Below the pieces are notes generated by a model that was given only the letters and a program-made list of their open reading frames with translations, did no database searches and was not told where the DNA came from. DNA of 21,046 nucleotides from Prevotellaceae bacterium (GTDB lineage Bacteria; Bacteroidota; Bacteroidia; Bacteroidales; Bacteroidaceae), in assembly GCA_003150315.1 (NCBI GenBank), contig QAML01000092.1:1-21046 (forward strand), written 5' to 3'. This document shows, in pieces, positions 14,991 through 21,046 of this stretch (within the stretch, counting starts at the first letter, position 1; the number at the start of each line of letters is the position of its first letter). A program made the translations under genes and the position numbers.

Positions 14991-16298
14991 TTATTTTACT
15001 CTAATCTTCTTTCCTGCTCTTATGTTTGAGCCTTTAATTCCGTTGAGTCTGCGCAGTTTGCTCACGCTTGTGCCGTATTTTTCTGCAATTTCGGATAGAG
15101 TCTGTCCGTTTTTGATAGTAACGCTTTTGCTTCTGCGCGAACTGCGTGAACTTCTGCGTCGTGAAGAAGAATAGGAACGTCTTGCAGAGTTTTGCTGCTT
15201 CTCCAATTCGGCTTCGTCTATTTCTACTGTCTTACGTTTGGTGAGAAGTTCGCTGCTACGGTAGCTGTAAACCGAATCGCCGAGATCAATGAACTTTAAT
15301 GCAGCTTCGGAAGGCAGACGCAAAATGCAGTCGTAAGAATTTCCAGGAACAAGCGAAGTTTTGTATTGGGGATTGAAAGCTTTAATCTTTTCCATTTCCA
15401 CGCCGCAAACCGAGGCAACCTGTTCCATATGCAAATCTTTGTTCACTACCACAGTGTCGTTACCGTCAATAAGTCTTGCGCGCATGGGACAAATGTTGTG
15501 CTCGCAGTAATAATTCATGACGTAATTGGCAGCAATGAAAGCGGGAACGTATCCACGGGTTTCTTTGGGAAGATAAGGGTAAATGGTCCAATAGTCTTTG
15601 CTTCCTCCGGCACGGTGAATGGCTTTGTTGAGAGAAGTCGGTCCGCAATTATAAGCGGCAATTACAAGATTCCAATCACCGTAAACCTTGTAAAGATCAT
15701 TAAGATATTGCGCGGCGGCAAAAGAAGCTTTTATGGGGTCGCGGCGTTCATCAACAAGACTGTTAATCTTCAAGTCGTAGCGTTTTGCTGTGGACAACAT
15801 AAACTGCCATAGTCCCGTGGCTCCCTTGCGGCTTACTGCGGTAGGATCAAGCGCGCTTTCTATAACAGGAAGGTATTTAAGTTCCAAAGGAAGGTTGTAA
15901 AGTGCAAGAGCTTCTTCGAAAATAGGAATGTAAAAGTTTGTGGCTCCCAACATATAGGAAACGGAATGTCTGAGCCTGCCTGTGTATTGGTCTATGAACT
16001 TTCTTACAATATTATTATAGGGCATTTCCATTATTGTGGGAATTCTTGACAGGCGGTCAACGTAAATGCTGTCGGAGAAAACCGGGTTAACGTCCTGCAT
16101 GTTGCAGTTAGTGTCGGCTTCAAGGTATTGCGAAGCATTCCATTGCCTTAACAGCGTGTCTATATCAAGAGTCATTGCTTCGGGAATGCCAATTTCTTCG
16201 TCTTTTCCCGTTTGGTCATCGTGTACGGTGATATCGTTTTGTGCTTTTGCCGTTATTGTGGCAAGAAACATCAGTGCTATTATATATATTTTATTCAT
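14991..16298 (-). CDS. Membrane-bound-type lytic transglycosylase with LysM (MltD-like)
   Basis: The 435-residue exported protein cleaves peptidoglycan glycan strands. A signal peptide covers residues 1-19 (cleavage ITAKA-Q). The SLT catalytic domain (about 115-265) has LELKYLPVIESALDP with catalytic Glu147, then SRKGATGLWQFM, VIAAYNCGP and YVPAFIAANYVMNY, which are family 1D (MltD) features. A degenerate LysM-like segment lies around 290-335. A serine/arginine-rich linker (about 370-390, SSSRRRSSRSSRRS) leads to a clear C-terminal LysM (TIKNGQTLSEIAEKYG to GKKIRVK) that binds peptidoglycan. No lipobox is present, unlike E. coli MltD. It starts 9 bp after the DUF5683 gene and ends 9 bp before rel/spoT, so it is inside the segregation and stringent-response unit. 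Confidence 0.93.
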   Translation of the reverse strand: MNKIYIIALMFLATITAKAQNDITVHDDQTGKDEEIGIPEAMTLDIDTLLRQWNASQYLEADTNCNMQDVNPVFSDSIYVDRLSRIPTIMEMPYNNIVRKFIDQYTGRLRHSVSYMLGATNFYIPIFEEALALYNLPLELKYLPVIESALDPTAVSRKGATGLWQFMLSTAKRYDLKINSLVDERRDPIKASFAAAQYLNDLYKVYGDWNLVIAAYNCGPTSLNKAIHRAGGSKDYWTIYPYLPKETRGYVPAFIAANYVMNYYCEHNICPMRARLIDGNDTVVVNKDLHMEQVASVCGVEMEKIKAFNPQYKTSLVPGNSYDCILRLPSEAALKFIDLGDSVYSYRSSELLTKRKTVEIDEAELEKQQNSARRSYSSSRRRSSRSSRRSKSVTIKNGQTLSEIAEKYGTSVSKLRRLNGIKGSNIRAGKKIRVK

Positions 16299-16307
16299 AA
16301 TCTGTAT

Positions 16308-17081
16308 TTAGAAGTTTAGCCCGCAACCTATTCCTACAGCTGTTGAACTTTTTGTGCTGTGCACTTGTATAACCGTAGGTTTGACGTTAAGACTTAAATC
16401 TTTTGAAATATCGAAAGCCGAAAGTTGCGCGTCAACATAAGCATCAATGACAGAAAGAAGATAAACACCGACAAACGAAAAAGCAGCATAGTCTCTCCAT
16501 CTTCGGTATCGGTCTTTCTTATTCTTGAATATTGTTTTGAATCGATCTTCCATACCCGTTATATCATAGTTAGGCGGAAGCATGTTCATATAACTTTTTG
16601 TATTCGGATCGTCGTCCATTATGTCTATGTACGCTTGCGAATAATCCTTATACATTTGCTGATTCCACATAAGCGCATAGGTGCATCCCAAAAATCCTCC
16701 GTAGAATATGGGAAGCTTCCAATACTTTCTGTTGTAAATCTGTCCGGCTCCAGGAATAACCAATGCAAGCCAGAGAGCGCGTTTCGGGTCGGGAACAAAC
16801 TTTGGCTTGGGTAGTTTTTGCTTTACCGCCATTTTCATAACCGAGTCCACTTTTCCAACAATCTTTGCGGAATCTTCGCTTACCTTGCTTACGGTTTCGT
16901 TAATGTCTTTTGCTGTTGCCGTATCTGTTATTGTTTTGGGCAAGATGCTGTCTGCAATCATGATGGTTGATGCCGAGACACACGTACCCCTTAATGCCGA
17001 AAGCAAAACTATTACTGCCGGCAAAATAGCTCGCGAAATGCAAAGTGCCAAGTGCACATTCTTATGGGCAACGGTTTTCAC
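16308..17081 (-). CDS. DUF5683 membrane protein, translationally coupled to parB
   Basis: The 257-residue protein belongs to a Bacteroidota family of unknown function that I recognise as DUF5683. An N-terminal hydrophobic signal (about 9-37, ISRAILPAVIVLLSALRG) is followed by a polar region and then the characteristic RALWLALVIPGAGQIYNRKYWK (101-122), with further membrane segments at about 123-140 and 199-216. The start is a GTG at 17081 whose last two bases open the parB stop codon (GTGA, 4-bp overlap). The first ATG would remove the signal, so GTG is preferred and translational coupling to parB is likely. The family's place between parB and an mltD-like gene suggests a link to envelope or division, but no activity is known. 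Confidence 0.85.
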   Translation of the reverse strand: MKTVAHKNVHLALCISRAILPAVIVLLSALRGTCVSASTIMIADSILPKTITDTATAKDINETVSKVSEDSAKIVGKVDSVMKMAVKQKLPKPKFVPDPKRALWLALVIPGAGQIYNRKYWKLPIFYGGFLGCTYALMWNQQMYKDYSQAYIDIMDDDPNTKSYMNMLPPNYDITGMEDRFKTIFKNKKDRYRRWRDYAAFSFVGVYLLSVIDAYVDAQLSAFDISKDLSLNVKPTVIQVHSTKSSTAVGIGCGLNF

Positions 17082-17971
17082 TTACCTTTGTCGAGCATGG
17101 CTATTATGCGTTCCATTTCCTCTTGGTTGCGGAACGGTATGGTTATTTTGCCTTTGCCTTCGGGCGAACAAGTCATTTTGACTTTGGTTCCGAAGTGATC
17201 GGAAAGATGTTTTTGAAGTGCGTTATATTCGTCGGAATTATCTTTGTCGCGACGTGCGCGTATTCTTTTCCCCGAGTTGTTAACGTCTTCTCCGCTGTTA
17301 AGGCGGTTCACCATTTCTTCCACCTTCCTTACCGACAGTCCCTGGCTCTTTATTTCCTCGAAAACTTTCAGTTGTGTCGCTGCACTTGGCAGTCCCAATA
17401 AGGCGCGGGCGTGTCCTTGGTCGATTTCTTTATTCTTTAATGCCATTTGCACCTGCGCCGGAAGTTTCAGCAATCTGAGATAATTGGTAACGGTTGCACG
17501 TTTTTTGCCAACTTTTGCCGAAAGTTCTTCCTGCTTCAGCCCGTATTGTTCAATAAGTCCTTGATATGCCAACGCAATTTCTATTGGATTGAGGTCTTCG
17601 CGCTGAATATTCTCCACCAATGCCATTTGCATGGTTTTCTCGTCATCGGCGGTGCGAATATATGCAGGTACTGTTTTAAGTCCTGCTCTTTGTGCAGCTC
17701 TCCATCTGCGTTCTCCGGCTATTATCTGATACGAGCCGTCGCCCATGTTTCTTAAAGTAATGGGCTGCACTATTCCCAATTCTTTTATCGAGTCGGCAAG
17801 TTCGTCAAGAGACTTGTCGCTGAAGTCGCGTCTTGGCTGGTTGGGATTCGGAACTATCAGACTTACGGATATTTCGCCTATTGACGAACTTCCCGAAGTC
17901 TTAACTTCTCCTGTGGCTATAAGCGCGTCAAGTCCGCGCCCCAACGCCTGATATTTCTTTTGTACTGCCAT
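17078..17971 (-). CDS. parB: Chromosome partitioning protein ParB
   Basis: ParB binds parS sites and spreads along DNA as a CTP-dependent clamp. The 297-residue protein starts with the short ParA-contact peptide (KKYQALGRGLDALI), then the ParB N-terminal domain with VPNPNQPRRDF, ELADSIKELGIVQPI and the CTP-binding GERRWRA motif (86-92), followed by NIQREDLNPIEIA. The helix-turn-helix (about 137-170) contains GLKQEELSAKVGKKRATVTNYLRLL. The C-terminal end (about 240-297) is the dimerisation domain. It lies 33 bp after parA and overlaps the next gene by 4 bp. No convincing parS palindrome was seen in the window. Confidence 0.97.
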   Translation of the reverse strand: MAVQKKYQALGRGLDALIATGEVKTSGSSSIGEISVSLIVPNPNQPRRDFSDKSLDELADSIKELGIVQPITLRNMGDGSYQIIAGERRWRAAQRAGLKTVPAYIRTADDEKTMQMALVENIQREDLNPIEIALAYQGLIEQYGLKQEELSAKVGKKRATVTNYLRLLKLPAQVQMALKNKEIDQGHARALLGLPSAATQLKVFEEIKSQGLSVRKVEEMVNRLNSGEDVNNSGKRIRARRDKDNSDEYNALQKHLSDHFGTKVKMTCSPEGKGKITIPFRNQEEMERIIAMLDKGK

Positions 17972-18004
17972 AAATATTTCGTTTGTAAATTCAGACAGCC
18001 GTTA

Positions 18005-18772
18005 TTATTTTCTGTCTTTTTCTATTACGTCGCGCGCCAGCTCAAGATAGCTTTTTGCTCCTATGGATGTTGCGTCGTATAGAATTGCCGGCACGCCGTG
18101 GCTCGGGGCTTCGCTTAGTTTCACGTTTCGCTGAATAACTGTCTTGAATACCAATTCCTGAAAATGGCGACGCACTTCATCGTTTATCTGGTTCGCCAAT
18201 CTCAAACGCGAGTCATACATGGTCAGCAGGAATCCTTCAATTTCCAGCCCCGGGTTCAATTTCTTTTTTATTATCTTTATGGTATTAAGCAATTTGCTTA
18301 TTCCTTCAAGTGCAAAATATTCGCATTGCACGGGAATTATTACGCTGTCCGATGCAACGAGAGAGTTTACGGTTATAAGTCCCAGCGACGGGCTGCAGTC
18401 TATCAGAATGTAATCGTATTCCGGGCGCAGAGGGTCGAGAGTCTTTTTAATTAGTTTTTCCCGTTCGTCAAAGTTGAGCATTTCAACTTCGGCTCCCACA
18501 AGGTCAATGTGGGAAGGCAGTATGTCCAGTCCGTCAATGTCGGTAGTATATATCGCTTCGTGCACATCATGTCCTCCAACGATACACTCGTATATGGAGC
18601 AGTCCACTTTTCTTACGTCCACGCCCAGACCCGAGGAGGCGTTTGCCTGAGGATCTGCGTCAACCAAAAGAACCGACTTCTCCAAAGTGGCAAGTGAAGC
18701 GGCAAGGTTCATTGCCGTGGTTGTTTTTCCCACACCGCCTTTCTGATTTGCTAATGCTATTATTTTTCCCAT
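18005..18772 (-). CDS. parA: Chromosome partitioning ATPase ParA (Soj-like)
   Basis: ParA is a nucleoid-bound ATPase that moves ParB-parS complexes. The 255-residue protein has the deviant Walker A KGGVGKTT (11-18), with signature Lys11 and Lys16, the A' motif [12 protein letters not shown] (Asp40) and Walker [12 protein letters not shown] (Asp125). The short form, without an N-terminal DNA-binding domain, is typical of chromosomal ParA. It is the first gene of the five-gene unit running to rel/spoT, with a promoter about 35-65 bp upstream. The divergent surE gene shares the 182-bp intergenic region. Confidence 0.97.
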   Translation of the reverse strand: MGKIIALANQKGGVGKTTTAMNLAASLATLEKSVLLVDADPQANASSGLGVDVRKVDCSIYECIVGGHDVHEAIYTTDIDGLDILPSHIDLVGAEVEMLNFDEREKLIKKTLDPLRPEYDYILIDCSPSLGLITVNSLVASDSVIIPVQCEYFALEGISKLLNTIKIIKKKLNPGLEIEGFLLTMYDSRLRLANQINDEVRRHFQELVFKTVIQRNVKLSEAPSHGVPAILYDATSIGAKSYLELARDVIEKDRK

Positions 18773-18806
18773 ATAAATCCGTTCTGCCCATTAGGCTGAG
18801 ATTATG

Positions 18807-18836
18807 CAAAAATAGAAAAAATCCCTCATTTCCCAA
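18807..18836 (-). promoter_or_regulatory. Promoter of the parA unit
   Basis: On the minus strand TTG (18836-18834), a 19-bp spacer and TATTTTTG (18814-18807) fit the Bacteroidetes -33/-7 pattern. The predicted start lies about 28 nt before the parA ATG. Confidence 0.65.
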
Positions 18837-18924
18837 CCCTTTGATATGCTAAATATGTAAAAAACAACGTTGCGCCTTTGTGCTCAAAGCTTTGCGGTTG
18901 CCGTGTTGTTAGGTGATTTTTCCG

Positions 18925-18932
18925 TATATTTG
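18925..18932 (+). promoter_or_regulatory. Candidate -7 box for surE-lpxB
   Basis: TATATTTG matches TAnnTTTG and lies 22 bp before the surE ATG. The nearest TTG is at 18906-18908, only 16 bp upstream, so the -33 element is not ideal. Confidence 0.5.
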
Positions 18933-18954
18933 CATAAAAGAAAACAGTGAATAT

Positions 18955-19728
18955 ATGAAACAGCAATCCCGACTCATTTTATTGTCGAACGATGACGGTT
19001 ATCTTGCCCCGGGCATAAATCTTCTGATAGACTGGCTTCGACCTCTGGCGGATATAATAGTAGTTGCTCCCGACGGTCCGCGTTCCGGTGCGGCAGGTTC
19101 CATTACTTCCACGGTGCCCATTACTTTCTCGCCCGTGCGCATGGAAGATGGTTTGAAAGTTTACTCGTGTTCGGGAACTCCCGTGGATTGTGTCAAGCTT
19201 GCTCTCCATGACATTGTTCCGCGCGAGCCGGATTTGGTGGTCAGCGGCATAAATCACGGCGACAACGCTTCTATAAATGTTCATTATTCGGGAACTCTCG
19301 GTGCGGCAATCGAAGGAGCTTTGCACGGCATTAAGAGTGTGGCGTTTTCTTCCTGTAATCATAATCCGCAAGCCAATCTCATGCCCTTGAAACCCTATGT
19401 CGAGAGCGTGGTTAAGGCTGCTCTTGAAAATTCCATGCCCCCGCTCACGTGTTTGAATGTTAATTTCCCTGCGCTTTCAAGCTTCAACGGTGTAAGGATA
19501 TGCCGCATGGGGCATTGTCGTTGGATTAACGAATTTGAAAGATGCGATGTGGAAGGACGCGGAACGTTTTATTTCCTAACAGGAAACTATACCGACACTG
19601 ACCCGGGAGCAAAAGACACCGACAGTCATGCACTTGCCGAAGGATATGTGGCGGTTACTCCCACAACTCTCGACGTTACTTCGCACCGGCTTGCCGAAGA
19701 AGTTAAAAACTGGGGCATAGAACAATGA
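18955..19728 (+). CDS. surE: 5'/3'-nucleotidase SurE
   Basis: SurE is a metal-dependent phosphatase acting on nucleoside monophosphates. The 257-residue protein has the metal-binding start LILLSNDDGYLAPGI (Asp13, Asp14), DGPRSGAAGSIT, SGTPVDCV and the second active-site segment SGINHGDNASINVHYSGTLG (about 95-114). The ATG at 18955 gives the usual N-terminus; an upstream in-frame start at 18913 would run across the promoter. Its stop overlaps the lpxB start by 4 bp (ATGA), indicating coupling. No SD sequence is visible, as is common in Bacteroidota. Confidence 0.95.
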   Translation: MKQQSRLILLSNDDGYLAPGINLLIDWLRPLADIIVVAPDGPRSGAAGSITSTVPITFSPVRMEDGLKVYSCSGTPVDCVKLALHDIVPREPDLVVSGINHGDNASINVHYSGTLGAAIEGALHGIKSVAFSSCNHNPQANLMPLKPYVESVVKAALENSMPPLTCLNVNFPALSSFNGVRICRMGHCRWINEFERCDVEGRGTFYFLTGNYTDTDPGAKDTDSHALAEGYVAVTPTTLDVTSHRLAEEVKNWGIEQ

Positions 19729-20900
19729 AATATTTTGTTATAGCCGGAGAGGCAAGCGGAGATCTTCATGCCGCCAACCTTATAAACGCGCTGCGCGAAC
19801 ACGACAGCGATGCACGTTTCTATGCTTACGGCGGAGAACTTATGGAAGCGGCGGGAGCCAAGATGCTTCGTTATTATCGCGATATAGCTTACATGGGTGT
19901 GGTGAGTGTCGTGATGCATGCGGGAACCATTCTCAGAGCTATGGCAAGGTGTAAGAAGGAAATAATGAAGGTTCGTCCCGATGTGGTGATTCTTGTGGAC
20001 TATCCCGGGTTCAATCTCGCCATTGCCAAATATGTAAAGACCAAGACTTCCATACCTGTTTATTATTACATCGCCCCGAAAGTGTGGGCGTGGAAGGAGA
20101 ATCGCATAAAACTTTTGCGTGCATACGTTGACGAGATTTTTTCCATTCTTCCGTTCGAAGGTGTTTTTTTCAAACAACGCGGTGTTGACATCCACTACGT
20201 GGGCAATCCCACGGTCGACGAGGTGGAAGATTTCATGCGGGTGCACTATGCCGATTCGCGCAACGACTTCACGATGTCTAACGGACTAGACCCGAAAAAA
20301 AAGATAATAGCCATTCTTGCCGGCAGCCGCAAACAGGAAATAAACTATAACCTGCGGCGAATGATTCTTGCGGCGCAACCGTTCACGGAAAAAGAATTTC
20401 AACTTGTTGTGGCGGGAGCTCCGAATATAGACGACAATATATATAAGCGTAACATCCCGTCGGGGATGATGGAAAACGGCGATGTCAGAATTGTTTCCGG
20501 CAAAACCTACGGCTTGCTTCAGTTTGCTTCGTGCGCACTCGTAACTTCCGGTACGGCCACTCTTGAAACGGCTTTGCTCAGAGTGCCTCAGGTGGTTTGC
20601 TACTACATTCCCATGGGCGGAATAGTGTCTTTCTTGCGAAAAATATTGCTCAAAGTCAGGTTTATATCCCTCGTAAACCTCATTGCGGGGGACGAGATAG
20701 TTAAGGAACTTGTTGCCGACGGCATGACAACGGACAATGTGCGCGAGGCATTGGTGAAAATAGCCCCCGGAGGCAGTTGCCGCAGCCGGGTTCTCCGAGG
20801 TTACGAGGACGTGATACGCATATTGGGCGGCTCCGGTGCCTCGGCGCGAGCCGCGCAGGAAATGACGCTGTGTCTGCAACGCAGAAAAGAAAACGAATAA
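19725..20900 (+). CDS. lpxB: Lipid-A-disaccharide synthase
   Basis: LpxB (family GT19) joins lipid X and UDP-2,3-diacylglucosamine to form the lipid A disaccharide at the inner membrane. The 391-residue protein shows GEASGDLHAANLI (8-20), AYGGELMEAAGAKML, the YYIAPKVWAWKENR segment (about 113-126), GNPTVDE (about 160), AGSRKQEI and the late conserved ATLETALLRVPQVVCY. Length is normal. It confirms an LPS-bearing Gram-negative host. The ATG overlaps the surE stop. No GC-rich intrinsic terminator follows; repeat E starts about 50 bp after the stop and may serve as one. Confidence 0.96.
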   Translation: MKYFVIAGEASGDLHAANLINALREHDSDARFYAYGGELMEAAGAKMLRYYRDIAYMGVVSVVMHAGTILRAMARCKKEIMKVRPDVVILVDYPGFNLAIAKYVKTKTSIPVYYYIAPKVWAWKENRIKLLRAYVDEIFSILPFEGVFFKQRGVDIHYVGNPTVDEVEDFMRVHYADSRNDFTMSNGLDPKKKIIAILAGSRKQEINYNLRRMILAAQPFTEKEFQLVVAGAPNIDDNIYKRNIPSGMMENGDVRIVSGKTYGLLQFASCALVTSGTATLETALLRVPQVVCYYIPMGGIVSFLRKILLKVRFISLVNLIAGDEIVKELVADGMTTDNVREALVKIAPGGSCRSRVLRGYEDVIRILGGSGASARAAQEMTLCLQRRKENE

Positions 20901-20952
20901 GTTTTTTTGCGACTCTCGGCAGGGGCTTGAAAATGCAGATTTGCGGGAATGA

Positions 20953-21046
20953 AAAAACATTTAAGGCATGCCCTGAAAAACATAAGGCATGTTGTGAAAA
21001 ATACAAGGCACTTATTTTAAAATAAGTGCCTTGTATTTTAAAATAT
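20953..21046 (+). repeat. 21-bp modular palindromic repeat, copy E (cut by window edge)
   Basis: A degenerate 23-bp unit (20953-20975, with TTTAAGGCATGCC) is followed by exact 21-bp units at 20976-20996 (CATAAGGCATGTTGTG), 20997-21017 (ATACAAGGCACTTATTT) and 21018-21038 (AAGTGCCTTGTATTT, inverted), then the start of another. Bases 20998-21039 are the same perfect 42-bp palindrome as in copy C. Any tail lies beyond the window. The element follows lpxB. Confidence 0.88.

Noticed and set aside
18110..18135. GTTTCACGTTTCG inside parA, resembling half of a parS site
   Set aside because: Only one arm of the TGTTTCACGTGAAACA-type palindrome is present, and the bases encode the conserved [10 protein letters not shown] segment of ParA. 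Another partial match at about 4532-4547 in dapF (TTTTCCACGTGCAGG) lacks the second arm too.
1..21046. tRNA genes, rRNA genes, riboswitches, insertion sequences or prophage genes
   Set aside because: I looked for tRNA T-arm signatures, transposase or integrase-like frames and structured leaders and saw none that could be supported.

Overview
The window looks like chromosomal housekeeping DNA from the phylum Bacteroidota, probably order Bacteroidales (a Prevotella- or Muribaculaceae-like genome). The evidence is the gene content (LL-diaminopimelate aminotransferase, a DUF5683 protein, a RelA/SpoT protein with an RLRD motif, a lipoprotein resembling the Cbp1 family), the near absence of Shine-Dalgarno sequences, and promoters of the Bacteroidetes type (TAnnTTTG at about -7, with TTTG or TTG about 19 bp upstream). 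No phage, IS element, CRISPR array, tRNA or rRNA gene is visible.

Layout from left to right: (1) 243-2722, plus strand: a small exported protein of unknown function, then a UPF1-like superfamily 1 helicase, closed by a strong bidirectional terminator. (2) 2792-6538, minus strand: asnB-dapF-dapL, an operon for asparagine and for meso-diaminopimelate (lysine and peptidoglycan) synthesis. (3) 7126-8247, plus strand: a phosphate-selective-type porin with a near-consensus promoter and its own hairpin terminator. (4) 8645-11523, minus strand: rsmI, a coiled-coil lipoprotein and a CNNM/CBS membrane protein. (5) 11908-12555, minus strand: a Tat-exported iron-sulfur flavoprotein whose start codon is missing or unusual. 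(6) 12732-18772, minus strand: parA-parB-DUF5683-lytic transglycosylase-rel/spoT, tightly packed, joining chromosome segregation, cell wall remodelling and the stringent response in one transcription unit. (7) 18955-20900, plus strand and divergent from parA: surE-lpxB, overlapping by 4 bp.

The structure that ordinary annotation does not explain is a family of intergenic repeats with five copies (near 1, 6787, 8501, 11789 and 20953). Each is built from units of 21 bp (two helical turns) that run forward and then inverted, so they fold back on themselves. Two copies contain the same perfect 42-bp palindrome, and three copies carry a conserved tail on one side. Copies lie at the edges of transcription units and never inside a recognised gene. 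Because 21 is a multiple of three, the units read as false heptad-repeat peptides.

Statements about families come from memory of protein families; no search was run.
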